From contig NZ_JAPENW010000001.1 of the NCBI RefSeq assembly GCF_026341855.1, positions 2,781,001 to 2,845,000 on the forward strand: a stretch of DNA of 64,000 nucleotides. The letters run 5' to 3'. Shown here piece after piece: positions 6,670-15,765 of the stretch. Source of the stretch: Streptomyces sp. NBC_00568 (lineage in GTDB: Bacteria > Actinomycetota > Actinomycetes > Streptomycetales > Streptomycetaceae). A program made the position numbers and the translations under genes. The notes below the pieces were generated by a model. That model was given only the letters and a program-made list of their open reading frames with translations, was not told the DNA's origin and did not search any database. Every line of letters starts with the position of its first letter. Position 1 is the stretch's first letter.

Positions 6670-8934
6670 CTACTCCTTGCCGACCGAACGGGCGCCGTGA
6701 CGGCGTGCCCGGTACGCGCGTTTGGCCAGCGTGCCCTCGTCGAGTTGCTCGGTCGTGTCGTAGTTGCACCAGCCGGTGAGGCGCCCTTCGGAGTTGTACC
6801 TGGCTGACAGTCCAGGAGGATCCATGTGATCTCCGTGTTCCCGGACCAATTTCTGGGGCAGCACGACCACTGCTGTGACGCCGTGCGGAGATGACCTGCG
6901 GAGCTGGACGCGGATGCCGTGGCGGCCGGAGAGCCGGCCGACGACGAACATACCCATGCGTCGCGCCACCGAGACGTCGACGACTGGCGGGTTCAGGAGC
7001 CTGTGGTTGGCTTCCTCAAGGTCCTTTGTGGTCATGCCGATGCCGCTGTCCTGAATTTCGATTTTCGCGCCGCCGCCGGACAGCAGCTGGCTCGTGACGA
7101 GCACCTCGGTGTCCGGCGACGAGAACGTGGTCGCGTTCTCCACCAGCTCCGCGATGAGGTGGACGATGTCGTTCACCACCCGGCCGTCGACGTCCGCGGT
7201 CACCAGTCCGCGCAGTTGCACACGCTGGTACTGTTCGATCTCGCTGATGGCGGCCCGGAGGACATCGACGAGCCGGACCGGGGCGCTCCAGCGGCGGCCC
7301 GCCTCCTCGCCGGCGAGGACAAGTAGATTCTCCCCATTGCGGCGCATGCGGGTGGCCAGGTGGTCGATCTTGAAGAGGCTGGCGAGCAGGTCGGAGTCCT
7401 GCTCACCGTTCTCCAGACGGTCGATCAGCTCCAGCTGCCGTTCCACGAGGTTCTGGCTGCGCTGCGAGAGATTGACGAACGTCGTGTTGATGCGGCCTCG
7501 CAGTTGCGCCTGCTCAAACGCCAGCCGTACCGAGTCGCGATGGACGTCGTCGAACGCGCGGGCGACACCGCCGATCTCGTCGGTCGAGTTGATGGCCGTG
7601 GGCTCGACCTCGATGGCCTCCAGTGGCGCGGCGCCGGAGCCCCGCAGTAGCCGGACCACCTCGGGCAGGCGGCGTTCCGTGATGTCGAGCGCGGAGGCGC
7701 GCAGTGTGTGCAGCGGGCCGACAATCGACTGCACGAGGACGTGCGTCACACCGCACGTGAGCAGAAGAATCAAGAGCACGACGAGCGAGGAGACGAACTC
7801 TGAGCGCTCGGCCTGGTGCTGCTCGCGCGCGCTCTCGTCTTCGACCGATCCGACGAGCCGCTTCTCTACCAGACGCATCAGCTGAATCTTGCTCGTCATG
7901 GTGTCGAACCACTCGTCGGCATCGAGGCGGAGCCGACTGGTGCCCTGCCCCGTCAGCGCCTGCTTCTCGAGCGTCTCAGCCCTGTTCACGTCGTTTCCGG
8001 TGAGGGTGCGCTCGTAGAACTGACGCTGGGCCGGCGGCGCACTGGACCGGAACTGGTCGATCAACGTCTGTTGCTGCCGACCGGCGAGGGTCAGTCCCTG
8101 GGCCTCATTCGCATCGACGTGTCCCTGCGTCAGCACCCCGCCCAGCAGCGCGCGTTGCCGGGAGACTTCCTCTGTGGCCTGTGCGAAGGTCGCGAGCGTA
8201 CTGGCCCTCGCGGCAAGGGTTGGGTGGGCGATGTCCGGCGTGAGAAGGTCAAGGGCGTCGCCTAGCTCGGCGATCAGCGCCGTGTAGGCGTCGACCACGG
8301 ACAGCAAGGTCACTTTCGAGTGGGCCGCCGTGTGGCGCAGTGACGCCACCTTCCCGCCAAAGGCGTTGAGCACCGCGAGCCGGGTGGCCAGGGCGGGGTT
8401 CGTCCCGCGGTGGACATGGGCGGCCCCGGTACGGACTCGGGCGACCGCCGCGTCCACTTTGGAGCGCTGATTGTCCAGTCGGCTCGTGTCGCCCGTACGC
8501 CCGGCCGCAACGTAGAGGGCGGTGACATCGCGTTCGTCCTCGATCTCCTCCAACAGCCCTGTGCCCTTGTCGACGATACGGACGAGCTGACGGACGTTGT
8601 CGATGTCCTGTGCGTTCTGCACGGCCGAGCCGATCCGCAGTCCGCCGAGTACGAGCGCGGTGATGATCGGGATGAGCACAACAGCCAGCAGCTGGGTGCG
8701 CACACTCCAGTTACTCGGGGCGAGCGCCGCCTGGCTGCTGCCCCGGTGCGGGCGACGGCCTCCACCCGCATGCACGGGGCTCGGATCGGTTCTGCCGTTG
8801 TCGGATCCGTTGTCCCTCGCCCCAGGCGACTGCACCGGTTCCGGCCCGTGGCGATGCACCGGGGGTTGTGTTTGCACTTGCCCTCGCTTCTTCCCGCCAT
8901 TGCACGTGCGCGATTCAGGGGAGTGTCCGCGCAT
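6670..8934 (-). CDS. Nitrate/nitrite-sensing-type sensor histidine kinase
   Basis: A 754-residue membrane kinase. The start at 8934 has GGAG 9 bases upstream; an in-frame ATG further upstream (9105) would add an unlikely Arg/Pro-rich tail. After a hydrophilic N-terminus come TM1 (about 80-102), a roughly 275-residue helical extracytoplasmic NIT-like sensor domain, TM2 (about 380-402), a HAMP region and a HATPase domain at about 560-700 with an N box (HLIAELVENATTFS) and a G box (IEIQDSGIGMT). In Streptomyces this architecture heads conservon operons with roadblock, DUF742 and GTPase genes. None of these follow here: the gene stands alone beside the tRNA-Arg att scar, so its partners may be lost or elsewhere. 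The ligand is unknown. Confidence 0.85.
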   Translation of the reverse strand: MRGHSPESRTCNGGKKRGQVQTQPPVHRHGPEPVQSPGARDNGSDNGRTDPSPVHAGGGRRPHRGSSQAALAPSNWSVRTQLLAVVLIPIITALVLGGLRIGSAVQNAQDIDNVRQLVRIVDKGTGLLEEIEDERDVTALYVAAGRTGDTSRLDNQRSKVDAAVARVRTGAAHVHRGTNPALATRLAVLNAFGGKVASLRHTAAHSKVTLLSVVDAYTALIAELGDALDLLTPDIAHPTLAARASTLATFAQATEEVSRQRALLGGVLTQGHVDANEAQGLTLAGRQQQTLIDQFRSSAPPAQRQFYERTLTGNDVNRAETLEKQALTGQGTSRLRLDADEWFDTMTSKIQLMRLVEKRLVGSVEDESAREQHQAERSEFVSSLVVLLILLLTCGVTHVLVQSIVGPLHTLRASALDITERRLPEVVRLLRGSGAAPLEAIEVEPTAINSTDEIGGVARAFDDVHRDSVRLAFEQAQLRGRINTTFVNLSQRSQNLVERQLELIDRLENGEQDSDLLASLFKIDHLATRMRRNGENLLVLAGEEAGRRWSAPVRLVDVLRAAISEIEQYQRVQLRGLVTADVDGRVVNDIVHLIAELVENATTFSSPDTEVLVTSQLLSGGGAKIEIQDSGIGMTTKDLEEANHRLLNPPVVDVSVARRMGMFVVGRLSGRHGIRVQLRRSSPHGVTAVVVLPQKLVREHGDHMDPPGLSARYNSEGRLTGWCNYDTTEQLDEGTLAKRAYRARRHGARSVGKE

Positions 8935-9390
8935 CGTGGACGCTCCGCTCATCGCGCGAGTGCGCTTGTCGTGGTGATGAATGAGGCCACGGCCTCGTGC
9001 GTCCCTGGCAGGTGCCTGCGGACGAGAACTACGCGCCGGTCCCGGATCTGTTCGAGGTCGCGACCATTTCGTAGACGGTGGTCGCTGCGGCGATCCGCTC
9101 TGCATGGGGGCGGCTCAGCCGTCCGTCGTCTGTGCCCGCCGGCGGGCAGGGTCTGGCATCGCCGACGAGGTCGCCCGCGGCACCGCGGGCCAACCGAACA
9201 TGCATGAGGGGGATCACTGATTAGGGTCCGCGCCGACCCAACGCCTGACCGACACGGCCATGACCGACCCCGAGTGGCTGGAGCGTCCGCATCGCCAAGT
9301 ACGAACGGGAGTACGCGGTCGAGGACCAGGTACCGGCGGATAGCGGGCACTCGCCCCTCTCGGTGCCGGTCCGCCGGCTGGATACCGCCC
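8935..9390. other. Gap without confident gene
   Basis: Short frames on both strands show no family similarity or good ribosome sites. It probably holds the promoter of the histidine kinase; possible gene debris reads RIAKYEREYAVEDQVP on the plus strand near 9290-9340. Confidence 0.4.
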
Positions 9391-10059
9391 TCACGTCGCC
9401 GCCCCTGCGCCTGGCCACTCGCTCCTCCGCTCGCCCGCCGAGCTGACGGTCGCGAGCGCAGACATAATGAGCACGGTCGACGCCGCGCCAGGGTCCTCGT
9501 GGCCGATGGTGCGAGCGCCGAGATAGCTCGCGCGGCCCTTCCGGGCCTGCATACCGGCGGTCTGCTTCAGCCCCCGCACGGCGGCGTCGGACGCCGCTCG
9601 GGTGGCATTGGCCAGGTCGCCGCCTGTGTCGATGACGGCCTGGTAGGCGGTCACGGCCGGGCTGAGGGCGTCGATCATCGTCTTGTCGCCCTCGAGTGCC
9701 GCGCCGATCCGCTGGATGCCGGTGAGCGCAGCCGCCAACGCAGCCCCGAGTTGTGCCGCGGAGACGTCGGGATCCTCGCCGAGGGTTCCCGCGGCCTGCC
9801 GGAACCCGGTGCCGTACAGCGGTCCCGACGCCCCGCCGGTCTTGCTGATCAATGCCCGGCCGACCGTGGCGAGCACCGCACCGGGGGTGGACGGGTCAGT
9901 TTCGTCCAGCATTGCCACCGCCGCCTGCAGACCACGGCGCATGTTGATGCCGTGGTCGGCGTCGCCGACAGCGGAGTCGAGGCGGGTCAGATGATCGGCG
10001 TTCTCGGCCACCAGTCGGGCGGCCTCATGGATCCAGGCCCGGAACATGCGCGCGTCCAT
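9391..10059 (-). CDS. dhaL: Dihydroxyacetone kinase subunit DhaL (copy 1)
   Basis: A 222-residue protein. DhaL is the ADP-binding subunit that receives phosphate from DhaM and passes it to dihydroxyacetone held by DhaK. The Mg-binding motif AVGDADHGINM (residues about 25-35) carries the conserved Asp residues, and GGASGPLYGTGF and DKTMIDAL match the nucleotide-binding barrel. The C-terminus (MQARKGRASYLGARTIGH) is also standard. It is the last gene of the locus, 46 bases after dhaK copy 1. A separate, unfused subunit indicates the phosphotransferase-dependent type rather than the ATP-dependent fused enzyme. Confidence 0.93.
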   Translation of the reverse strand: MDARMFRAWIHEAARLVAENADHLTRLDSAVGDADHGINMRRGLQAAVAMLDETDPSTPGAVLATVGRALISKTGGASGPLYGTGFRQAAGTLGEDPDVSAAQLGAALAAALTGIQRIGAALEGDKTMIDALSPAVTAYQAVIDTGGDLANATRAASDAAVRGLKQTAGMQARKGRASYLGARTIGHEDPGAASTVLIMSALATVSSAGERRSEWPGAGAAT

Positions 10060-10105
10060 CGTCGCTTCTCCCCTCTTGGAGTTTGTCGTCGGTGTCCGAG
10101 GCCGC

Positions 10106-11098
10106 TCAGCGTCCCCAGCGCAGCGCGGGGGTCACGACCGGGGCATCCCACAGATAGGTGAGCTGTGGCGTGAGCCGGCACACCGTGATCGTGCAACCGG
10201 CCATCTCCAGGCTGGTCACGTAGTTGCCGACCAGGTTGCGAGTGATCCACACGCCATGGCCGGCGAGCCACTCGGCAACCGCGGCATACACCACGTACAG
10301 CTCGATCAGCGGGGTGCCACCCAGGCCGTTCACCATCACGAGCACTTCGCCTGAGAGCGGCATGTCGGTGTGGATGGCGTCCAGCGCGACACCGACGATC
10401 TCCCTGGCGGAGACGAGCCTGCCGCGGGCACGACCGGGCTCGCCGTGAATGCCGACGCCCAGCTCGATCTCGTCCTCGCCCAGCTCGAAACCGGGTTTGC
10501 CCGACGCGGGCACCGTGCACGGCGTGAGCGCCACCCCGAACGAACGGGACCGGTCGTTGACCTCCTGGCCCAAAGCCGCGGTCATGCCCAGGTCCGCACC
10601 GAGCTCGGCGGCCGCACCGACGATCTTCTCCACGAACACGGTTGCCCCGGTACCCCGTCGGCCCGCCGTCCACGTGCTGTTCTCCACGGCGACGTCGTCA
10701 TTGACCACGACGCCCTCCACCCGCAGGCCGTCGTCGGCGGCCAACTCGGCGGCCATCTGGAAGTTCAGCACGTCGCCGGTGTAGTTCTTCACGATGTGCA
10801 GCACCCCCGCGCCGCCATCGACGGCCCGCGTGGCGGCGAGGATCTGGTCCGGCACGGGAGATGTGAACACCTCACCGGGACAGGCCGCATCCAGCATCCC
10901 GTACCCGACGAACCCGCCGTGCAGCGGCTCGTGCCCGGACCCGCCACCTGACACCAGGCCGACCTTCCCGGCGGTCGGCCCACCCGCGCGGACGATGTAG
11001 CGCTCGGACGTGTTGACCGTCAGCGAAGGATGCGCGGCGGCCACACCGACGAGGGCATCGGCAAGCACCTCATCGGGCGAGTTGATGAGCTTCTTCAC
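10106..11098 (-). CDS. dhaK: Dihydroxyacetone kinase subunit DhaK (copy 1)
   Basis: A 330-residue protein that binds dihydroxyacetone covalently through a His. The motifs present are [18 protein letters not shown] (residues about 50-67, with the substrate-side His), [14 protein letters not shown], and VGIHGEPG, whose His forms the hemiaminal with the substrate. Full family length. It lies 61 bases downstream of the Enzyme I gene and 46 bases upstream of dhaL copy 1. It is closely similar to dhaK copy 2 at 13.6 kb, so the locus carries a duplicated kinase pair. Confidence 0.94.
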   Translation of the reverse strand: MKKLINSPDEVLADALVGVAAAHPSLTVNTSERYIVRAGGPTAGKVGLVSGGGSGHEPLHGGFVGYGMLDAACPGEVFTSPVPDQILAATRAVDGGAGVLHIVKNYTGDVLNFQMAAELAADDGLRVEGVVVNDDVAVENSTWTAGRRGTGATVFVEKIVGAAAELGADLGMTAALGQEVNDRSRSFGVALTPCTVPASGKPGFELGEDEIELGVGIHGEPGRARGRLVSAREIVGVALDAIHTDMPLSGEVLVMVNGLGGTPLIELYVVYAAVAEWLAGHGVWITRNLVGNYVTSLEMAGCTITVCRLTPQLTYLWDAPVVTPALRWGR

Positions 11099-11159
11099 GA
11101 TTCAGCTCCCTTCTCAACTGGACAGGAACATCAGCGGAAATCGCTGTGCGTGGCTCTGG

Positions 11160-12845
11160 TCAGGACAGCGACGGCCGGCAGCACTGCTCGACAAGTCGCC
11201 AGACCTCTTCGGGGGTTCCCCGGGTGAGGGCGACGGCAGCCAGGGAGGCACAGGTGTCGTGGCGGAGCCGGCGGATACGGGCCCGGACCTCGTCGAGGGC
11301 GGCGGGGCCGACCGAGAGGCTGTCGCAGCCGACGCCGATGAGGAGGGGGGTCACGAGGGGGTGTGCGGCTGCGTCGCCGCAGACGGAGACCTGACGATGG
11401 TGGCGGTGGGCGGCGTCGACGACGCGGGTGATGGCGTCGAGTACGGCGGGATGTGCCGCCATTGCGGGGGTGGCAGTGGGGTCGCGCCGGTCCAGGCCCA
11501 GGATCTGGCAGGTGAGGTCGTTGCTGCCGATGGAGAAGAAGGAGGCTTCGCGGGCGAGTTCGTCGGCCGCGGCGACGGCTTCGGGGAGTTCCACCATGAT
11601 GCCCAGCGGTGGCGTCGGGACGCCGACTTCGTCGGCTGCGGCCTGGAGGAGACGTCGGCAGGCGCGTAGCTCGTCGATGCTCGCGACCATGGGGATCATG
11701 ATGCGCAGGTCGGTGTCGGCTCCCGCGCTGAGCAGGCTGCGGAACTGGTCGGCGAAAGCATTGGGTTGGGCGAGCATGAGGGGCAGGCCGCGGCCGATCC
11801 GCCCGCCCTGGAGGCGGGCGAGGAACGGCGGCAGTTTGTCGTCGGCGAAGTCGAGGGTGCGGGCCGTGACGACCTGCCCCGTGAGCGCACGCAGGACGGG
11901 GACGAGGGTGGCCGCGTGTTGATCGCGGGTGGGCCAGGCGGGATGGTTGAGGAAGGGCAGCTCGGTGCGGAGCAGGCCGATACCCTCGGCGCCCGTGGTC
12001 AGGGCTGCGCGGGCCTCGGCCGGGGTAGCCACGTTGGCCCGCAGAACTATGCGGTGCTCGTCCAGTGTCTCGGCGGGCAGGTGGCGCTCTTCGGCGAGGG
12101 CGAGCCTGCGGGTTCGGGCGTTCTCCATTGCGCGCAGAGCCCTGGTGCGTTCATCGTCGTCGGGGTGGTTGACCGCACTGGCCAGGTCGGCGTCGAGCAG
12201 GATCTCCTGCCCGTCCGGCAGCTCGAGCAGTTGGGGGTCGACGGCCAAGAGAAAGGGGATGCCCATCGAGCGCGCAACGATCGCAGCGTGGGAATTCGGG
12301 CCGCCGGTCACGGAGATGGCGGCTGTCACCGTCTGGCCGGGTTCCAGCAGGTCGGCGGCGCCGATCTCGTGGGCGACCAGGACGAGGGGCTGGTCGGGGG
12401 CAGGGCCGGTGTCGCCGTGCAGATGGGCCAGGACACGGCGGCCGACCTGCCGGACGTCCGCGGCGCGTTCGGCAAGGGTTGGGTCGTCCAGGGCAGCAAT
12501 GGTTCCGGCGTAGGTGTCGACGGCCTGCCGGACGGCGACGGGCACCGGCTGGCCGTCGTTCGCCCGTTTGATGGCCTGGTCGCGCAGATCCGGGTCCTGC
12601 GCGATGTAGCTGTTGACTTCCATGATGTCGGCCTGTTCGTCCTTGCCCTGTTCGCGCAGTGCGGAGGACAGGTCGAGCAGGCTGGTGGCGATGGCGTCGA
12701 AGGCGTCAGTGATCTGCTGCGTGGGGTCGCCGCTGGTGCGCTGAGGGAGCACCGTTCTGGTGGGTGGCCGGTCGGTACGGTGGACGAAGCCGAGGGCTAT
12801 GCCGGGTGCGGCGGTGTGCCCGGTGTAGGTACGGCGGTCGGTCAT
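11160..12845 (-). CDS. ptsI: Phosphotransferase Enzyme I dedicated to the dha locus
   Basis: A 561-residue protein starting at the ATG that overlaps the dhaL copy 2 stop (TGATG), so translation is likely coupled. Enzyme I takes phosphate from PEP onto a His and passes it to HPr. The phospho-His motif GGPNSHAAIVARSMGIPF is at about residues 180-200. The PEP/Mg site is present: LLRTELPFL, MIPMV, GIMVELPEA (metal Glu) and FFSIGSNDLT (metal Asp). The C-terminal acid Cys is in SVCGDAAAHP, where most enzymes have CGE-AGD. In E. coli the corresponding module is fused in DhaM; here it is a separate gene inside the operon, which suggests a private phosphorelay. Confidence 0.93.
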   Translation of the reverse strand: MTDRRTYTGHTAAPGIALGFVHRTDRPPTRTVLPQRTSGDPTQQITDAFDAIATSLLDLSSALREQGKDEQADIMEVNSYIAQDPDLRDQAIKRANDGQPVPVAVRQAVDTYAGTIAALDDPTLAERAADVRQVGRRVLAHLHGDTGPAPDQPLVLVAHEIGAADLLEPGQTVTAAISVTGGPNSHAAIVARSMGIPFLLAVDPQLLELPDGQEILLDADLASAVNHPDDDERTRALRAMENARTRRLALAEERHLPAETLDEHRIVLRANVATPAEARAALTTGAEGIGLLRTELPFLNHPAWPTRDQHAATLVPVLRALTGQVVTARTLDFADDKLPPFLARLQGGRIGRGLPLMLAQPNAFADQFRSLLSAGADTDLRIMIPMVASIDELRACRRLLQAAADEVGVPTPPLGIMVELPEAVAAADELAREASFFSIGSNDLTCQILGLDRRDPTATPAMAAHPAVLDAITRVVDAAHRHHRQVSVCGDAAAHPLVTPLLIGVGCDSLSVGPAALDEVRARIRRLRHDTCASLAAVALTRGTPEEVWRLVEQCCRPSLS

Positions 12846-13468
12846 CAGGCCCCCACCGTCTCGGCGAGGGCGCGGAAGATGAGGGCGGTGGACGTGGCGC
12901 CCGGGTCCTGGTGTCCGATGCTGCGGGCGCCGAGATACGAAGCGCGGCCCTTGCGGGCCTGCATCGGGGTTGTGGCGCGCATGCCCTCTTCGGCGGCGTC
13001 GGCGGCGGCCACGGCTGCGGCTGCGAAGTCGGCTCCGGCATCGGCCTGTTGCTGGAAGGCTGCCAGTGCGGGCGCGTAGGCGTCGATCATGGTCTTGTCG
13101 CCGGGTGCGGCCGCGCCGAGCTTCTGGACGCTCGCCAGGCCGGCGGCGAGTGCGGCGGCGAACTGCCGTGTGTCGGTGGTGGGCGTTTCCAGGGCTTTGC
13201 CGATGGCGCGGAAGGCGCCGCCGTAGAGCGGGCCGGAGGCACCCCCGACGCTGGAGATCAGGGTGCTGCCCGTCTTGACCAGCACTGCCCCGGGGGTTTC
13301 TGCCTTGTAGTCGGCGAGTGCCATCCTGGTGGCGGAGAAGCCGCGGTGCATGTTGACGCCGTGGTCGGCATCGCCGATGGCAGAGTCGAGCTGGGTGAGG
13401 TGGTCCTTGTGCTTCTCCACCGCGGCGGCGATGGCCTGCACCCACGTACGGGCGAGGTCGGTGTCCAC
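12845..13468 (-). CDS. dhaL: Dihydroxyacetone kinase subunit DhaL (copy 2)
   Basis: A 207-residue ADP-binding subunit. It has AIGDADHGVNM, GGASGPLYGGAF and DKTMIDAY, all the expected nucleotide and Mg positions, and ends like copy 1 (MQARKGRASYLGARSIGH). It is more compact than copy 1. It is 166 bases after dhaK copy 2 and overlaps ptsI by one base, placing it in the main operon led by the MIP channel gene. Confidence 0.94.
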   Translation of the reverse strand: MDTDLARTWVQAIAAAVEKHKDHLTQLDSAIGDADHGVNMHRGFSATRMALADYKAETPGAVLVKTGSTLISSVGGASGPLYGGAFRAIGKALETPTTDTRQFAAALAAGLASVQKLGAAAPGDKTMIDAYAPALAAFQQQADAGADFAAAAVAAADAAEEGMRATTPMQARKGRASYLGARSIGHQDPGATSTALIFRALAETVGA

Positions 13469-13633
13469 GGAGTCTCCGTTCCTGGTTGGGTTGGGTTGGG
13501 GCGTGGATGGCTGGCTGGCGTTGGGTGAGCCGGGGGCGGGGGCGGATGCGCGGGGATGCGGTCCGGGGAGAGCTGGCGCGGGAAGGCTCCGACCCGGCCC
13601 TCGCGTATTGCGCGGCCCCGCCCCCGACTCGGT

Positions 13634-14632
13634 TCAGGATCCCCAGCGCAGAGCCGGGGTGTTCACAGGTGCGTCCCACAGGGAGAGCATGTCGGCATCG
13701 GCCTTGCACACGGTGAGGGAAACACCGGCCATGTCCAAGCTCGTGACGTAGTTCCCGACCAGGTTGCGGGCGATGACGATGCCCTTGTCGGCGAGTGCGG
13801 TGGCGACTTCGTGGAAGACGACGTACAACTCGATGAGCGGTGTGCCGCCAAGGCCATTGACCATGACGATGGTCTCGTCTCCGGCGGCCAGCGGCTGGTC
13901 GGCGAGGATGGCATCCAGGGCGGTGGCCACGATCTCCTTGGCCGGGCGGAGCTTTTCCCTGCTGCGGCCTGGTTCGCCGTGGATGCCGACGCCGACCTCT
14001 ATCTCGTCCTCGGGCAGGTCGAATCCGGGCTTGCCGGAGGACGGCGTGGTGCAGGCGGTCAGGGCGACGGCGAAGGAGCGGGAGGCCGCGTTCACGCGCT
14101 TGGCCATCTCGGCGACGGCAGCGAGGTCGGCGCCCTGCTCGGCGACAGCGCCGGCGATCTTCTCGACGAGGACGGTGGCGCCGGTGCCCCGGCGCCCGGC
14201 GGTCCAGGTGGAGTCCTGGACCGCCACATCATCGTCGACCAGCACGGTCTCCACCGTGATGTCCTCCTCGGCGGCCAGCTCGGCGGCCATCTGGAAGTTG
14301 AGGACGTCACCGGTGTAGTTCTTCACGATGAACAGCACGCCCGCGCCTCCGTCGACGGCCTGGGCGGCGGCGAGCATCTGGCCGGGGACCGGCGAGGTGA
14401 ACACCTCCCCGGGGCAGGCCGCGTCCAGCATGCCCAGTCCCACGAAACCGCCGTGCAAGGGCTCGTGCCCGGAACCGCCGCCGGAGATGAGGGCCACCTT
14501 GCCGACTTTGGTGCCGCCCGCTCGGGCGATCACCTTGTTCTCGCCGTCGACCTTCAGGTCCCGGTGGGCAGCGGCGATCCCGGCCAGGGCCTCGTCCAGC
14601 ACCGCCCCAGGATCGTTGATGAGCTTCTTCAT
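13634..14632 (-). CDS. dhaK: Dihydroxyacetone kinase subunit DhaK (copy 2)
   Basis: A 332-residue substrate-binding subunit. The ATG at 14632 overlaps the stop of the MIP gene (ATGA). [32 protein letters not shown] and VGIHGEPG carry the substrate His residues. Compared with copy 1 the N-terminus differs in sequence (KVDGENKVIARAGGTK), while the active-site loops are the same. The direct coupling to a MIP channel suggests this copy is the primary kinase subunit for an imported triose or polyol. Confidence 0.95.
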   Translation of the reverse strand: MKKLINDPGAVLDEALAGIAAAHRDLKVDGENKVIARAGGTKVGKVALISGGGSGHEPLHGGFVGLGMLDAACPGEVFTSPVPGQMLAAAQAVDGGAGVLFIVKNYTGDVLNFQMAAELAAEEDITVETVLVDDDVAVQDSTWTAGRRGTGATVLVEKIAGAVAEQGADLAAVAEMAKRVNAASRSFAVALTACTTPSSGKPGFDLPEDEIEVGVGIHGEPGRSREKLRPAKEIVATALDAILADQPLAAGDETIVMVNGLGGTPLIELYVVFHEVATALADKGIVIARNLVGNYVTSLDMAGVSLTVCKADADMLSLWDAPVNTPALRWGS

Positions 14633-15399
14633 GACAGGGCTCCTTCGGCATTGGCGGGCTGGGCGGCCCGGTTCTCGGCTGCGGAAGCTGCGTTGCGGTG
14701 GGCGTTGAGAGCGGTGTAAAGGACGCCGGCGGCGAGGGCGCCGACCACCTCGGCGGCCAGGTAGACGGGCAGCTGGTCCCAGTGGACCGTGCCGTCGAAA
14801 AGCTCGCCGGTGATCATCGGGCCGAGCGTCCTGGCCGGGTTGATGGACGCGGCGGTGGCGGGCGCCACCGGGATGATGATCGCGAACACGCCGAGGCCGA
14901 TGGCCAGGCCCGCGAAGCCGCCGGCCGCGCGCCGGTCGATGGCCCCGAAGACGACGAAAGCGAGGATGAACGTGCCGACTGCTTCGGCGAAGAAGGCCTG
15001 CCCGGCACCGACACCGGTGCCGTAGGCGGCGATACCGAGGCCGACGTCGACCGCCTTCTTCCCCAGCACCCCGACGATCGCAAGCGCGCCCAGCACCGCC
15101 CCGGCCACCTGCGCCGCGATGTAACCAGGGACGTCCCGCCAGGGCATCTTCTTCGTGGCAGCGAGCGCCAGGGTGATGGCCGGGTTGATCTGGCAGCCGG
15201 AGATATGGCCGATCGCGTAGACCATGGCGATGACCGCGGTGGCGAAGGCCAGCGAGATCATTCCCAGCTGCGCCATGGTGAAGGGTGCGTCGCCGCCGAC
15301 GATGAGCGTGGCGGGGACCGAACCGACGCCGATGAACACCAGCACCGCGGTGCCCAGCATCTCGGCGAGAAGCTTCTGTGGGTAGGTGTTTTCTTCCAT
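14629..15399 (-). CDS. MIP-family channel (aquaporin/glycerol facilitator)
   Basis: A 256-residue membrane protein with six predicted helices and the two half-helix motifs of the MIP family: INPAITLA (about residue 72) and INPARTLGP (about 187). A GlpF-type Asp after NPAR is absent (NPART), so selectivity cannot be read as strictly glycerol. Its place at the head of the dha operon suggests it brings in dihydroxyacetone, glycerol or a related triose for phosphorylation. Upstream (15551-15578) lies the palindromic site shared with the iclR-dhaM region. Confidence 0.92.
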   Translation of the reverse strand: MEENTYPQKLLAEMLGTAVLVFIGVGSVPATLIVGGDAPFTMAQLGMISLAFATAVIAMVYAIGHISGCQINPAITLALAATKKMPWRDVPGYIAAQVAGAVLGALAIVGVLGKKAVDVGLGIAAYGTGVGAGQAFFAEAVGTFILAFVVFGAIDRRAAGGFAGLAIGLGVFAIIIPVAPATAASINPARTLGPMITGELFDGTVHWDQLPVYLAAEVVGALAAGVLYTALNAHRNAASAAENRAAQPANAEGALS

Positions 15400-15550
15400 T
15401 GATGGCGCCCAACACCAAGCGGTGTGGGCGTCTCACCTCCTCCGCGTGGAGCGGGCTGTGAAGGGAGGTGGCCGCCAGGTGGTCAGGGTCGGGAACAACC
15501 TGGCGGCCGGCTCAGGGGAAACCGGACAGCTTTAAGCAACCGGCTGCAAG

Positions 15551-15578
15551 AACGTTCATCATGGATGAACGTTGTTCC
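15551..15578. promoter_or_regulatory. IclR-type operator upstream of MIP-dhaKL-ptsI operon
   Basis: AACGTTCATC-ATG-GATGAACGTT is a perfect 10-bp inverted repeat (15551-15573). The part GATGAACGTTGTTCC (15564-15578) recurs at 16563-16577 as GATGAACAACGTTCC, differing only in the three central bases. Having the same box before both divergent dha units points to one regulator, most simply the IclR protein at 15758. Confidence 0.7.
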
Positions 15579-15730
15579 GGAAGTTAAGCCCGCGTTTCCT
15601 GCCTGTCAAGAGGTTCGGTGGCCATCGCGCTCCCTCGACAAGAGGAAGGCCCCACGGCGGCGTGCCGAGGGGCCTGGATCAGAGGGTGAGGCGCGGGAAG
15701 GAGGACAGCCGCTACCCGCCTGCAGGAGCA

Positions 15731-15765
15731 GGTCAGGTCAGGTCAGGTCAGGTCAGGTCAGGTCA
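15731..15765 (+). repeat. Seven tandem copies of GGTCA
   Basis: Seven exact copies of a pentanucleotide overlap the stop codon of the iclR gene (stop at 15758-15760 on the minus strand). Such arrays expand and contract. Because TGA recurs in each unit on the minus strand, the protein end would change little. Confidence 0.95.

Noticed and set aside
14629..15399. Firm assignment of the MIP protein as GlpF
   Set aside because: The Asp after the second NPAR motif that marks glycerol facilitators is absent; only the context suggests a triose or glycerol substrate.
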